In this document: piece by piece, positions 53,801-64,000 of the stretch
Position numbering within the stretch: position 1 is the first letter of the stretch
How the letters are laid out: each line of letters opens with the position of its first letter
Source: Chloroflexota bacterium
GTDB lineage: Bacteria; Chloroflexota; Anaerolineae; Anaerolineales; DRMV01
NCBI GenBank assembly: GCA_011322445.1
Contig: DRMV01000047.1
Coordinates: forward strand, 59,495-123,494
Length of the DNA stretch: 64,000 nucleotides
Reading direction: 5' to 3'
Notes under the pieces: model-generated
Seen by the model: only the letters and a program-made list of their open reading frames with translations
Database searches by the model: none
What the model was told of the DNA's origin: nothing
Position numbers and translations under genes: made by a program

Positions 53801-53831
53801 GGTGTTGATGAAAGTGGAACCTGAACCGTAA
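41820..53831 (+). CDS. Giant DUF11-repeat surface protein with LPDTG motif and C-terminal sortase domain
   Basis: 4003 residues, one uninterrupted frame. A signal peptide (RWFHVLIAALWLGGQVLAVAARPAQA region) is followed by about 23 beta-sandwich repeats of DUF11/conserved-repeat type, each opening with a K-S/T segment and a DxGxxVTYTL strand. A four-domain block of about 600 residues (near 47085-48890) is duplicated at 48891-50697. The last 170 residues contain LPDTGFAPG (residues 3835-3843) and then a sortase domain: LTGHVYL (His 3913), TLITCKGYD (Cys 3976) and YDYRVVV (Arg 3989), the usual His-Cys-Arg order. No hydrophobic anchor or charged tail follows. ATG 41820 with GAGGAGGAG upstream. 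Probably a large adhesin or sheath fibre. Confidence 0.93.
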   Translation: MSHFARTFRRLFTTRWFHVLIAALWLGGQVLAVAARPAQALGNASLAPAVESDALPQGVAPAANEKPLTAPAASVSLDMPSSVFLGEDFQFTVTFDNTGDQPGYGPFVDLIFPVTGQDGDDGVDFLGATYLGTDVESVVQTFPDDGSGTGCVSHPWLRDNTGAYVQVCGKAGDKLVSLELPFGSFVPDQPAVNITVKAHLSDLADISPALTIKARGGYMYGATPEDDWCCGDTPIAQPSSNDGTGWPSGDVTPVVMTAEKAFTGKDNVSPEIPSGETPAERYIISADVATGQTITDLRIQDPLPKTVQYISYTVNGATVKTENALPSTSTPGGTFDITLDDVTGVDGNDVTVEIYYYIPRLDADGNPTIDPNTGVAQNTDNSATVTGTWTPKDSRDGDTPESITVGPFGVLQKSLQIQKSVRDLTDATYSPKDVVEYTLDFQVSDFFAFDQVVVTDTLSDGQHFDPSFTPTLEINGNTYALSPAAGFGSSNYDVLCNYTGGPGSECTAADSSIAAGSTKLVFRVSQEIIDRALDANGRLVGGCVDPVNGSNPPDCGTYNDGKTEGHIVFRAKILDQFTDDYPSGDPSVDQGDKLDDQATISARLLNTVDFTPTGSTVTDDATAGFTIGRGELTKAVYAINGSTTLPTDANGNVIIKPGDEVTYRLTYTLPSSDIENLSFDDYFPLPVFHVDDPDQDGTAGPAWSFSAAGGIPAPGVVTLGPSDTFYQYMTDGLNNGTGNLTASQHNTTPTQEPVVVSNTAANSIAIYYADYDDTRDQSTTVDLLFTVVVSADPFADGLFLTNQAHAYEGSTNAADSTANGIVQVKLTEPVLTSKKGIVWTSNPNAHFSTDVGPAGVTFNDPSNSPRWSGTINAAGLDATPIDANVSGVDAGDIVTFAITIRNTGSSLKGAFDIQLRDVLDSNYYQIPTNSTGLNLQIYYGDGSGPISYTGLGGGPDGTDGTADDLFGNGIELQDPVGEGVCQAHDPNSNNDVIIITYDLTVKPDVHPTNDGLNTSHLMHYAGAEGGPNHLAVDDTDTAHATTLAGFSKTLVNTEVVTADNGSGDVVIGELVTYKLTAVVPEGEIPNARLVDTLDDGLAYVGCTSVTAYSGNAVTSDVTTDLASGSDFSGVCSNNVTVANDGHNLTFDLGNITNANRDDDKLETIKVIYQAVVLNVSGNQSGTLLNNSASFLMDEGSGDVTLGGGSAPEVTVKEPTLTLSKSADPTATDAGNTVTYTLTVTNGSASGDTTAYDVVLSDSVPAGMNYVSGSFGVVSGSCDVAPTSTSDTNGSLEAQWDAFPANSSCQLTFQATVDYGVAPGQSIENTAHLTWTSLSGDQTAPRSTYNTASTERTGADGVGGALNDYAADSSATVTIRNVAPDKYQKGTSESHTSGANLAIGEIVRYRLVVALPEGTSKNFQIHDSLPEGVTFLNDNTAKAAFVSNGTGISSTGTGVAPAITDTDCFLTGNSADGTTPAIPDTCSPLADGNVSAPAAVTQDDNTFDTGTDVYFRLGDLENHDSDSDTEYVIVEFNALVDNSSTANNTAGDTLTNNFTVWIDGTQNDGASNDVTVTVVEPHITVDKNVVTAATDAGDPMVYRISITNDASGADAAAAFDLSLTDTLSSYLNLNGVTIYTDGTNGSTTLAGSCGDTLQTVTDNSGTGTGATAKVDITCLNPGEKVVVDINATVVNDVPAGVTIANTANGEGSSLPGAGTPNGSGSNDTGSMTPGASGTTTGERTYSDSSATSTVLARPTIDKSVASTQYTIGDQITFNLLVTLPEGVTQDLEIFDDLPTGLEYVSHSIITTAAASGGLLAADFNGSLPAPTVTAPGGSGGDVTLTFGDTTVTDDNDTDNNAFLVQIVARVMNVTDNQDGDNKTNTGTVRWTNPNNGNTASASDTAAISIIEPRITTTKSVSPASGVQAGDTLTYTIKFENTGHSEAYDVTAEDTLAQGVSYNSNSASCTDGSNNVPVSVSVNGNTLSFDGVPAGAWDIPAGDYIECTYTVTAQDSLYVDGDHTNTVDADWSSQDGTPSAPDVERVYDDTTTYNFDGTQDTASAAFQVAAPTLQKDDGGVSQTLIGDTIHFTLTITSPKGTLRDAVVTDHLPEGLTYVSGSQQDNGALSTTPTFTVTNNADGTTTLKWDYGATPVAQSSPLTIEYDAVVANVASNQDLTTLTNDVYLNYTNAAGSDQQLHDSESSQVTEASLTIDKSVSVISPQIDAGGQVNYTITIENPNDGSSHATAYDVHFADDLPSQVTLETTSVSVSGGTVEANNTSGNKVDVTISDIAVGGSVTITYSATLNTSVTPQQLIENTGDLDWTSQPGSNANERTGADGAGGLNDYAVSDTASFTSDDATALDKLTPSPTQYTIGQEVTFDLVVTLNEGTTPSLVVTDDLPNGLEYVSHSIVTSGAPLTKAFSDPAEVNNPTVTVTSGDGGGITLDFGDVTVTGNNDTDDNSFVVRVVARVVNDNTYKSGDTLTNHATLQYTNGQGNAQTLTDSESITLVEPQITTTKSVSPSSGVQAGDTLTYTLQFSNTGNSTAYDVTADDALPNGVTYTTGSVACQDDGGNTVPATVTASGQNLHFDGSPAGAWDIPANGYIECHYTATANSDIPLGGSFTNTADADWSSLDGTVNGERIYNDTAGTPQDGTQDEASATFTTDQPSTVDKDDGGVTQTMIGDTIHVTIRVSSPTGQLANTVVTDVLPEGMKYLAGSQSTSGISAATFTISGPNDGTASTTLTWDFGTATVSSSPFTISYDAVATNTSGNVDGTNLVNDVTFSYDDADGTTHTLTDSDDTTIVEAALTVDKLISSIDATQDAGDTVTYRVTITNPNASSNAPAYDVHFADTLPAAVALDTASVSVTLNGGATGMTNNSSGNDVDVTIDNVPLDASVVIEYKATLQDSVTPSELIANTAHTTWTSQPGANADERTGSDGAGGLNDYVASDTASFNVHDPYYSKSLESTSEASTLDPNVTIGEVLTFVLNVTLPEGTTPSLHIVDNLPDGLEYVVGSVQVDTTGFNGTVPAPTVAPSGSASSGQDITIDFGQITVASDNDDTNNTFKVHFQAVLVDESGNQNDNTLTNNATMQIGNGAPVTTNDVAVNVVEPDLSVTKAVSNATPAYGETLNYTLTVAHTSDSTADAFDVEVTDVIPVGLTYVTGSATTPTGWVVSYNAATHTLTWKGDLSRATGSVQLTYQAKVDGPPAPPNIGDTLSNTAQATWTSLPGSDANERTGAGGVDDYASDATADVTVTAPNLTLSKDDGGVSSAAGQVIVYHLNYANTGNVEATGVTITETVPANATFNAASSTTGWSCLDGATTGTVCTFSVGTVAAGASGTVDFAVHVDDPLPAGVGQVSNTAVIADDGTHGPESTTDDNTASDTTPVAAAPDLQITKTDGVEVVAAGSQLTYTLTATNVGTQHATNVVITDTIPDHTTFVSASNGGTYDDTTRTVTWPTLDHLNVGEAVTYTVTVTVGDPLAAGATAITNRAEVQDDGANGSDLDPADNVAVDVDSVTTGSKSYQGSNQAFTTDPDAAIGEFLTYEVTLTVPAGRTLSNVTLTDVLGRGLAFVSCESVDLDGVISTAGNAVALCNDPTNPTVSAYPTGSAAAEDQGREVVWHFGDLTNGSTTDATVTVRYQVVVLDSAENQSGVSLNNQAVWQWTGGEVSGSATPVTVREPDLAIKKFASPRVVLPGEPITFTLEIAHTAESETNAYDVVVTDELPYKLRYVDASLTVVDGPTPTSMAYDATTHTITVTWDEFPLGSTARIRFQATLHTSRGHSATNTASVAWSSLPGDVSAPQSNYNTLSHERQYDPLSPVDVYSHEDSISVMMALPDTGFAPGRVTTLPEQKVAYDKLDGLILEIPKLGVRVPIVGVPRDDKGWNLTWLWDEAGWLEGTAFPTWEGNTALTGHVYLPDGEPGPFVHLYDLRWGDQVFIDADGKRYVYEVRDVRLVEPNDASVLGHKNRDWVTLITCKGYDEARGSYDYRVVVQAVLMKVEPEP
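47085..50697 (+). repeat. Two tandem copies of a four-domain (about 1.8-kb) coding super-repeat
   Basis: Domain starts recur at about 1800-base spacing: TQYTIG at about 47107 and 48920, TTKSVSP at about 47550 and 49351, KDDGGV at about 48022 and 49822, and the following VDK/IDK domain at about 48440 and 50238. A further first-type domain starts at about 50698. Within pairs the protein similarity is much higher than between neighbouring domains. Confidence 0.8.
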
Positions 53832-53857
53832 CCTGCCCGCATTTGTGTGTTCCCCCC

Positions 53858-53893
53858 GCCGAGGGGCGCGCTACTGCGCCCCTCGGCTTTTTT
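53858..53893 (+). terminator. Terminator of the giant surface protein gene
   Basis: Stem GCCGAGGGGCGC / GCGCCCCTCGGC with a 6-base loop and six T residues, 26 bases after the stop. Confidence 0.92.
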
Positions 53894-53945
53894 GTTTGGC
53901 GCCGAAACAGCAGAGGGACAGCCCGCAGGCCGTCCCTCGAATGCC

Positions 53946-53985
53946 CAGACGACGCGATGATGCGACCAGGCGACAACGCGACTAC
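53946..53985. repeat. Octanucleotide array at the hutU 3' end
   Basis: Five 8-bp units: CAGACGAC, GCGATGAT, GCGACCAG, GCGACAAC, GCGACTAC. They are the inverse of the 1981-2020 units (for example CTGGTCGC). The hutU stop codon lies in the last unit. Confidence 0.7.
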
Positions 53986-55637
53986 TTGTCCAGCATCGGC
54001 ATCCAGATGCCCTTTTCCCGGGCAACCCGTTTGGATTTCTCATAGCCTGCGTCGGCATGGCGCACCACGCCCAGGCCAGGGTCGGTGACCAGTACCCGGG
54101 CCAGGCGCCGCGCCGCGGCTTCCGTGCCGTCGGCCACCACCACCATGCCGGCGTGCTGGCTGTAGCCGATGCCCACGCCGCCGCCGTGGTGGAACGAGAC
54201 CCACGTTGCCCCCGCCACCGCGTTCAGCAGGGCGTTCAAAATCGGCCAGTCGCTGATGGCATCCGAGCCGTCTTTCATGGCCTCGGTTTCCCGGTTGGGG
54301 GAAGCCACCGAACCGGCGTCCAGATGGTCGCGGCCAATCACGATGGGCGCTTTTACGATGCCTTCCGCCACCAGTTGGTTGAACATCAACCCGGCCTTGT
54401 CGCGTTCCCCATAGCCCAGCCAGCAAATGCGGGAAGGCAAGCCCTGGAAAGGCACCTTCTGCTGCGCCTTCTCAATCCAGCGGCGCAGGTGCTCGTCTTC
54501 GGGGAAGAGTTCCAGCATGGCCTCGTCGGTGCGGTAAATGTCTTCGGGGTCGCCGGAAAGCGCCACCCAGCGGAAGGGGCCTTTGCCTTCCTCGAACAGC
54601 GGGCGGATGTAGGCCGGAACGAAGCCTGGGAAGGCGAAGGCGTCTTCCACGCCGAAGTTGTAAGCCTGCTGACGGATGTTGTTGCCGTAATCGAACACCT
54701 CCGCGCCGGCCTTTTGGAAGTCCAGCATGGCCTGAACGTGCACGGCGATGGATTCCAGCGCCATTTTGCGGTGCGTGGCGGGGTCGGACTTGCGCAGGCG
54801 TTTGGATTCCTCCACGCTGAGGCCGCTGGGCACGTATTCCAGCAGGTCGTGTGCGGAAGTCTGGTCGGTGACGACGTCGGGCGTGATGCCGCGGCGCACC
54901 AGTTTGGGGAAGACGTCGGCGGCGTTGCCAATCAGGCCGATGGATTGGGCTTCGCCAGCCTTGAGGGCTTTGTCCACCAGGCGCAGGGCTTCGTCCAGGT
55001 TGTCCACCACCACGTCCACGTAGCCGATTTCCAGCCGCCGCTGGGCGCGAGCAGGGTCGACTTCCACAATCAGCCCCACGCCTTCGTTCATGGTGATGGC
55101 GAGGGGCTGCGCGCCGCCCATGCCGCCCAAACCGGCGGTGAGCACGAATTTGCCCTTCAGGGAAGGCCAGCCGCGTTGATGCGCCAGCGAGCCCAAGGTT
55201 TCATAGGTGCCCTGCAAGATGCCCTGGGTGCCGATGTAAATCCACGAGCCCGCGGTCATTTGGCCGTACATGATGAGGCCCTTTTGCGCGAGGTCATCGA
55301 AGACTTCCCACGTGGCCCAGTGGGGCACCAGGTTGGAATTGGCGATGAGGACGCGCGGGGCGTCAATGTGCGTTTTGAACACCGCCACCGGCTTGCCCGA
55401 CTGCACCAGCAGGGTGTCGTCGACGTCCATCTTTTGCAGGGTTTCCAGAATGGCGTCGAAGGATTCCCAGTCGCGGGCAGCCTGTCCGCGGCCACCATAG
55501 ACCACCAGGTCTTCGGGGCGCTCGGCCACTTCGGGGTCGAGGTTGTGCTGAATCATGCGGAACGGGGCTTCCAGTTGCCAGTTCTTGCAGTGCAATTGTG
55601 TGCCGCGCGGGGGATGCACAACACGAGGGCCAGACAT
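53982..55637 (-). CDS. hutU: Urocanate hydratase
   Basis: 551 residues, full length. It converts urocanate to imidazolonepropionate in histidine degradation, using tightly bound NAD+. Signature segments are [32 protein letters not shown] for NAD binding, the active-site region with ICWLGYGER, and [22 protein letters not shown] at 55637 follows GAGGAGG. It is 48 bases downstream of an 85-residue gene, with a hairpin between. Other hut genes are not in the window. Confidence 0.96.
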   Translation of the reverse strand: MSGPRVVHPPRGTQLHCKNWQLEAPFRMIQHNLDPEVAERPEDLVVYGGRGQAARDWESFDAILETLQKMDVDDTLLVQSGKPVAVFKTHIDAPRVLIANSNLVPHWATWEVFDDLAQKGLIMYGQMTAGSWIYIGTQGILQGTYETLGSLAHQRGWPSLKGKFVLTAGLGGMGGAQPLAITMNEGVGLIVEVDPARAQRRLEIGYVDVVVDNLDEALRLVDKALKAGEAQSIGLIGNAADVFPKLVRRGITPDVVTDQTSAHDLLEYVPSGLSVEESKRLRKSDPATHRKMALESIAVHVQAMLDFQKAGAEVFDYGNNIRQQAYNFGVEDAFAFPGFVPAYIRPLFEEGKGPFRWVALSGDPEDIYRTDEAMLELFPEDEHLRRWIEKAQQKVPFQGLPSRICWLGYGERDKAGLMFNQLVAEGIVKAPIVIGRDHLDAGSVASPNRETEAMKDGSDAISDWPILNALLNAVAGATWVSFHHGGGVGIGYSQHAGMVVVADGTEAAARRLARVLVTDPGLGVVRHADAGYEKSKRVAREKGIWMPMLDK

Positions 55638-55676
55638 AGGAACCTCCTCAAGAAGGAATGTGGGATGAGAAAATAC

Positions 55677-55701
55677 AACGCACCCTAATCGAGGGTGCGT
55701 T
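55677..55701 (-). terminator. Hairpin with U-rich tail between the 85-residue gene and hutU
   Basis: Stem AACGCACCCT / AGGGTGCGTT with a 5-base loop that contains the stop codon of the upstream gene, followed by TGTATTTTC on the minus strand. It may attenuate transcription into hutU. Confidence 0.65.
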
Positions 55702-55942
55702 GTGGGCGTTCCGGGAGGGCATAGACGTAGGCCATACGCTTGTCGTATTTTTCCACCCGCCCCATACGCACGAGCAGTTCCAGGTCGGTGTCGTTGGCGG
55801 GGTGGCTGTAAATGGCTTCGGAATAGGGGAAGAATTCGCCTGTGGCAATATCTTGCGCGTAACCGTTGCCCCAGTCAATAGCCACAATGCCTTGACGGGT
55901 GACAAAGATCCACTGGCGGTCAATCGGGGTGCCGTTGGGCAT
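55685..55942 (-). CDS. Small protein of unknown function upstream of hutU
   Basis: 85 residues, soluble, beta-rich ([19 protein letters not shown], then [19 protein letters not shown]). No family recognised. AGGAGGGCGACC precedes the ATG, so translation is well supported. Its stop codon lies in the loop of a terminator-like hairpin directly upstream of hutU. The association with histidine degradation is by position only. Confidence 0.7.
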   Translation of the reverse strand: MPNGTPIDRQWIFVTRQGIVAIDWGNGYAQDIATGEFFPYSEAIYSHPANDTDLELLVRMGRVEKYDKRMAYVYALPERPQRTLD

Positions 55943-56021
55943 GGTCGCCCTCCTGAGCGCGGATGCGGGTCGGTTTCTTTTATCTTACCACCAAACGGGG
56001 AGACGCGGCGCGAGGTAGTGG

Positions 56022-56027
56022 TATAAT
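56022..56027 (+). promoter_or_regulatory. -10 box TATAAT upstream of the 57-residue gene
   Basis: A consensus TATAAT 47 bases before the start codon at 56075. The -35 region is weak. Confidence 0.5.
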
Positions 56028-56074
56028 CGGCTTGCCGTGAAAGCGGCGGATTTTTGGAGCCAAGGAGAGGAATC

Positions 56075-56248
56075 ATGGCGAAGTCTCGTCGGCGTTCTGC
56101 CACGCGGCGGTCTTTGCGCCGCCCGGTGAGCAGCACTACCGAGTTCAACCCCGATTACACTTACATCAAGCAGGATTTGCGGCGCATTGCTGTGTTGGCC
56201 GTTTCGTTTATCACGGCGCTGGTTGCGCTTTCCTTTGTAATTCATTAG
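56075..56248 (+). CDS. Small basic single-span membrane protein
   Basis: 57 residues. A very basic N-terminus (AKSRRRSATRRSLRRP) is followed by an aromatic segment (FNPDYTYIKQDLRRI) and one membrane helix (AVLAVSFITALVALSFVI). The charge distribution places the N-terminus in the cytoplasm. AAGGAGAGG lies 6 bases upstream of the ATG. Function unknown; its place before rpoB may mean an association with transcription or translation at the membrane, but only position suggests this. Confidence 0.75.
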   Translation: MAKSRRRSATRRSLRRPVSSTTEFNPDYTYIKQDLRRIAVLAVSFITALVALSFVIH

Positions 56249-56385
56249 CGAGCCGTGCCTAAAGCGCGGGGGCGGCGCGCGTCAAAGAGATGGCACAATC
56301 ACACCCCCCAAGGGTGTGGAAGAGGGCGCTCAGGCGGCGCCCTTCGCCGCGTTGGGGGCAATTTGTTGAATCGCGGTGCGCTTCC

Positions 56386-56414
56386 TTGCGTTCCTTTCTG
56401 CTCGCGTTTATAAT
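56386..56414 (+). promoter_or_regulatory. Promoter of rpoB
   Basis: TTGCGT (56386-56391) and TATAAT (56409-56414) are 17 bases apart. A leader of about 75 bases precedes rpoB. Confidence 0.8.
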
Positions 56415-56496
56415 ATGCTTTCGCTTTGTGTCTTAAACACACCGGCCCTCCCGGCACAAGGGGAAATGGACACCAGATTTTTTCCTGCAGGAGAGT

Positions 56497-60408
<3,912 letters not shown>

Positions 60409-60469
60409 GGCGGTGAAGGCGCAGCAGGCGGCCTGGCACCCCGCGGCAACGCGCCGTTTGCAGATTTTC

Positions 60470-60498
60470 TTGACGCGCGTTTTGCCGCATGGTACAAT
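60470..60498 (+). promoter_or_regulatory. Promoter of rpsL-rpsG-fusA-tuf
   Basis: TTGACG (60470-60475) and TACAAT (60493-60498) are 17 bases apart, within the rpoB-rpsL spacer. The leader to rpsL is about 125 bases and contains a small hairpin (GGCCATC ... GATGGCC). Confidence 0.8.
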
Positions 60499-60628
60499 CC
60501 TGCCCTGCTGCGTAAGGTTCTTTGTGTCCTTTCGCGCCTGCTGCGGCGGGCGCTCCGTGGAGGCCATCGCATGATGATGGCCTTCGTTTACGCAAGTTGA
60601 GAGGCAACATCGTTTTCGGGAGGCAGAA

Positions 60629-61048
<420 letters not shown>

Positions 61049-61103
61049 GTCATTTTAGTCGCTGGGCTGGCGCAGCGCGCCGGCCGCGAAGTTGGAGTGA
61101 GAG

Positions 61104-61574
61104 ATGCCACGACGATACCGACCTGAGCGGCGGCTGGTCCCGCCCGACCCCAAATACGGCAGTGTGAAAGTGCAGTCCTTCATCAACCGCGTGATGCGCG
61201 GTGGGAAGAAGAGCGTGGCTGCGCGCCAGGTGTACAAGGCTTTTGAAATTATCGAAGAGAAGACCGGCAAGCCCGGCCTTGAGGTTTTCGAGCAGGCGCT
61301 GAAAAACGCCTCGCCCATCATGGAAGTGCGTCCCCGCCGTGTGGGCGGCGCGACGTACCAGGTGCCGATGGAAGTGCCGCCTCGCCGCCAGTTCGCACTG
61401 GCCTGCCGCTGGATTTTGGCCGCGGCCCGGGCGCGTTCCGGCAAGTCGTTTGCCGAAAAACTGGCTGCCGAATTGATGGACGCTGCCAACAACCAGGGCT
61501 CTGCTGTGCGCAAACGCGAGGAGACCCATCGCATGGCCGAGGCCAACCGCGCTTTCTCCCATTTCCGCGTTTGA
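61104..61574 (+). CDS. rpsG: 30S ribosomal protein S7
   Basis: 156 residues, the standard length. S7 nucleates assembly of the 3' domain of 16S rRNA and lies near the exit site. Sequence features include [10 protein letters not shown] at the start, [38 protein letters not shown] and the C-terminal [20 protein letters not shown]. It follows rpsL by 55 bases. Confidence 0.97.
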   Translation: MPRRYRPERRLVPPDPKYGSVKVQSFINRVMRGGKKSVAARQVYKAFEIIEEKTGKPGLEVFEQALKNASPIMEVRPRRVGGATYQVPMEVPPRRQFALACRWILAAARARSGKSFAEKLAAELMDAANNQGSAVRKREETHRMAEANRAFSHFRV

Positions 61575-61624
61575 GCGCGGTTTGAACTGCCGATTGAGCG
61601 CCGCTTGCTCACCCCTTGGGTGAA

Positions 61625-61685
61625 AACCGCAGATTGCGCAGATTCTCAGAGCGTCCTTTGGCCTGCGAAATCTGCGGTTCTTTCT
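61625..61685 (+). terminator. Hairpin with T-rich tail in the rpsG-fusA spacer
   Basis: AACCGCAGATT (61625-61635) and AATCTGCGGTT (61669-61679) form an 11-bp stem around a 33-base loop, followed by CTTTCT. It may partly terminate before fusA. The left arm includes the GCAGATTGCGCAGATT word also found at 38345. Confidence 0.5.
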
Positions 61686-61712
61686 GGCCTCTTCGGTGAA
61701 TACAGGTGATTC

Positions 61713-63794
61713 ATGCCACGGAAGTATCCTTTAGAGAAGTACCGTAATATCGGGATTATCGCCCACATCGACGCCGGTAAGACCACGACGACCGAGCGTA
61801 TCCTGTTCTATACCGGCAAGACCTACCGCCTTGGCTCGGTGGACGAGGGCAACACCGTCACCGACTGGATGGAACAGGAGCGCGAGCGCGGCATCACCAT
61901 TGTTTCGGCGGCGGTCAGTGCCGAGTGGAAGGGCTACCAGATCAACATCATCGACACGCCCGGCCACATTGACTTCACCGCCGAAGTGCAGCGCTCGCTG
62001 CGCGTGCTCGACGGCGGCATTGTGGTCTTCGACGCTGTGCAGGGCGTGGAGCCCCAGAGCGAAACGGTGTGGCGCCAGGCCGACCGTTACGGTGTGCCGC
62101 GCATTTGCTTCGTCAACAAGATGGATCGCGTGGGCGCCTCTTATGAGCGTTCCATCGAGAGCATCCGCGAGCGACTGGGGGCCAACCCGGTGGCGGTGCA
62201 GGTGCCGATTGGCGCGGAATCCGATTTCCGTGGCGTGGTCGATTTGTTCACTAAGCAGGCCATTGTGTGGGTGGATGACCTGGGCAAAGAGCCGAAGGTC
62301 ACCGAGGTGCCCGCCGAATTGCGCGACGAGGTGGAAGCCGCCCATGAGCGCATGGTCGAGCAAATTGCCGAGACCGACGACGACCTCACCATGAAGTATC
62401 TCGAAGGTGAGGAAATCACCGTCGAGGAACTGAAGGCGGCTTTGCGGCGGGCGACCATCCGCGGCGAACTGACGCCGGTTTATTGCGGCAGTTCCCTCAA
62501 AAACAAGGGCGTGCAGCCTTTGCTCGACGCGGTGGTGGATTTCTTGCCTTCCCCCTTAGACATTGCCGAAGTGCGTGGTATTGACCCGCGTACCGACGAG
62601 GAAGTCACCCGCCCGCCGAGCGACGATGCGCCCCTCGCGGCGCTGGTGTTCAAAATCGTCACCGACCCCTACGTCGGGCGGCTGGCCTACTTCCGGGTGT
62701 ATTCCGGCAAGATTACCCAGGGCTCGCAGGTGTATAACGCCACGCGCCGCAAGCGCGAGCGCATTGGCCGCCTGCTACGGATGTATGCCGACCGGCGCGA
62801 AGATGTGACCGAGGTGCTGGCGGGCGATATTGGCGCGGTGCTGGGTCTCAAGAACTCCTTTACCGGCGATACCCTTTGCGACATGGCGAACCCCATCGTG
62901 CTGGAAAGCATCTCGTTCCCCGAACCGGTGATTTCCATCGCCATCGAGCCGAAAAGCACCGCCGACCAGGACAAACTTTCCCAGGCGCTGCACAAACTGG
63001 CCGAGGAAGACCCCACCTTCCGCGTGCGCACCGACGAGCAAACCGGCCAGACCATTGTTTCGGGCATGGGCGAGTTGCACCTTGAAATTCTCATCGACCG
63101 CCTGAAGCGCGAGTTCAATGTGAAGGCCAATGTGGGGCGGCCGCGGGTGGCTTATCGGGAATCCATCACCCGCGCGGTGCCCAAGGTGGAAGGCCGCTTT
63201 GTGAAGCAAACCGGCGGGCGCGGTCAGTACGGCCACGTGGTGATTTCGATGGAACCGGCGGAGCCCGGGTCGGGCATCCTGTTCGAAGATGCCATTGTGG
63301 GCGGTACGATTCCCAAAGAGTTCATTCCCGCTGTCGAGAAGGGCATTCGGGAAGCCGCCGACGCTGGTGTGGTGGCGGGCTACCCGGTCACCGATGTCAA
63401 GGTGCGCCTCTATGACGGCTCGTACCATGAGGTGGATTCCAGCGAAATGGCCTTCAAGGTGGCCGCAACGATGGCCTTCCGGGAAGGCGTCAAGCGGGGC
63501 AAGCCCGTGCTGCTGGAGCCCATCATGAAAGTGGAAGTGGTGGTGCCGGAGGAGTACATCGGCGACGTCATGGGGCAGTTGTCGTCGCGCCGCGGCGAAA
63601 TTCAGGGCATGGAGCAGCGGGCTGGCAACACCCGTGCCGTGCGCGCGATGGTGCCCCTGGCTGAAATGTTTGGTTATGCCACCCAACTTCGCTCCATTAC
63701 GCAAGGGCGTGGCGCCTTTACGATGGAATTCGACCACTACGCGCCTGTCCCCGACAATGTTGCTAAGGCGATTATCGCAGGCGAGACGGTTTAG
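61713..63794 (+). CDS. fusA: Translation elongation factor G
   Basis: 693 residues, the usual length. A GTPase driving ribosomal translocation. The G motifs are intact: AHIDAGKTT (P-loop), [13 protein letters not shown] and GSSLKNKG, with the switch I segment [11 protein letters not shown]. Domains III-V follow, ending with [22 protein letters not shown]. It is preceded by AGGTGA. Next gene is tuf, 61 bases downstream. Confidence 0.97.
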   Translation: MPRKYPLEKYRNIGIIAHIDAGKTTTTERILFYTGKTYRLGSVDEGNTVTDWMEQERERGITIVSAAVSAEWKGYQINIIDTPGHIDFTAEVQRSLRVLDGGIVVFDAVQGVEPQSETVWRQADRYGVPRICFVNKMDRVGASYERSIESIRERLGANPVAVQVPIGAESDFRGVVDLFTKQAIVWVDDLGKEPKVTEVPAELRDEVEAAHERMVEQIAETDDDLTMKYLEGEEITVEELKAALRRATIRGELTPVYCGSSLKNKGVQPLLDAVVDFLPSPLDIAEVRGIDPRTDEEVTRPPSDDAPLAALVFKIVTDPYVGRLAYFRVYSGKITQGSQVYNATRRKRERIGRLLRMYADRREDVTEVLAGDIGAVLGLKNSFTGDTLCDMANPIVLESISFPEPVISIAIEPKSTADQDKLSQALHKLAEEDPTFRVRTDEQTGQTIVSGMGELHLEILIDRLKREFNVKANVGRPRVAYRESITRAVPKVEGRFVKQTGGRGQYGHVVISMEPAEPGSGILFEDAIVGGTIPKEFIPAVEKGIREAADAGVVAGYPVTDVKVRLYDGSYHEVDSSEMAFKVAATMAFREGVKRGKPVLLEPIMKVEVVVPEEYIGDVMGQLSSRRGEIQGMEQRAGNTRAVRAMVPLAEMFGYATQLRSITQGRGAFTMEFDHYAPVPDNVAKAIIAGETV

Positions 63795-63855
63795 CCTGCG
63801 CTGTTTTTTGCAACCAATCCTAACCCGATGCTAATTTCCTGAAGGAGAGTTACCG

Positions 63856-64000
63856 ATGGCGAAGCAGAAATACGAACGCACGAAGCCGCACCTGAATGTA
63901 GGTACGATGGGGCACATCGACCACGGGAAGACGACGCTGACCGCGGCGATTACGAAGTATTGCGCACTGCGCGGTTGGGGTCAGTACACCCCGTTTGACG
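63856..64000 (+). CDS. tuf: Translation elongation factor Tu, N-terminal 48 residues (truncated by window edge)
   Basis: The frame opens with [20 protein letters not shown] and the P-loop [11 protein letters not shown], then [17 protein letters not shown], and runs off the window. GAAGGAGAG precedes the ATG by 6 bases. EF-Tu delivers aminoacyl-tRNA to the ribosome. Its partner EF-Ts is encoded at 15707-16336. Confidence 0.97.
   Translation, partial: MAKQKYERTKPHLNVGTMGHIDHGKTTLTAAITKYCALRGWGQYTPFD

Overview
The window looks like chromosomal DNA of a GC-rich (about 60-65 % by eye) member of the Chloroflexota, most likely class Anaerolineae. This is an inference from gene content: a giant DUF11/sortase surface protein, DUF2085 and DUF4126 membrane proteins, a YggT-DUF167 pair, an rpoB-rpsL-rpsG-fusA-tuf order without rpoC, a TrpB2-type tryptophan synthase under a T-box, and many Thr/Pro-rich lipoproteins. 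No outer-membrane or LPS gene is seen, and LPxTG and sortase features fit a monoderm envelope.

Layout. 1-2.5 kb: a truncated TPR lipoprotein, an RluD-type pseudouridine synthase, lspA and a DUF123 protein, all on the minus strand. 2.6-8.8 kb: a plus-strand respiratory sulfur operon, with an ArsR regulator, an octaheme cytochrome of the tetrathionate reductase family, a heptaheme-cytochrome b fusion and two YeeE/YedE half-transporters, the second carrying a rhodanese-like domain. 8.9-21 kb: an acidic unknown protein, an enoyl-CoA hydratase, phosphofructokinase, a DUF2085-DUF4126-adenylate cyclase operon, rpsB-tsf-pyrH (minus), and a lipid kinase, Ca2+/H+ antiporter, SH3 and AIM24 series. 21-32 kb, mostly minus strand: a chagasin-like inhibitor, threonine synthase, a CapA-like lipoprotein, a motif-degenerate class A PBP, ilvE, DUF4870 and a lactate-utilisation locus (lutA, fused lutB-lutC). 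32-41.8 kb: YggT, DUF167, an AAA+ ATPase, GDPD, a GH3 enzyme, a deoxyribosyltransferase, T-box-controlled trpB2 and a LysM-M23 peptidase. 41.8-53.8 kb: one 4003-residue surface protein of about 23 DUF11-like repeats ending in LPDTG and its own sortase domain. 54-64 kb: hutU, two small proteins, then rpoB, rpsL, rpsG, fusA and the start of tuf.

How the genes fit together. The sulfur operon probably moves electrons between the quinone pool and extracytoplasmic sulfur oxyanions, with YeeE proteins moving a sulfur species under a thiol-sensing repressor. The lipoproteins use the Lsp encoded here. The M23 peptidase, PBP relative, GH3 protein and giant adhesin form a cell-envelope theme.

Non-coding features stand out. 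Degenerate tandem arrays of 7- and 8-bp units occur at six places, and one reads through in frame to join lutB to lutC. Several imperfect palindromes share the words CCTGAGCGG and GTCGAAG. There is a clear Trp T-box leader, several well-formed sigma70-type promoters, and at least two promoters placed for leaderless mRNAs. No tRNA, rRNA, CRISPR array or transposase was found by eye.
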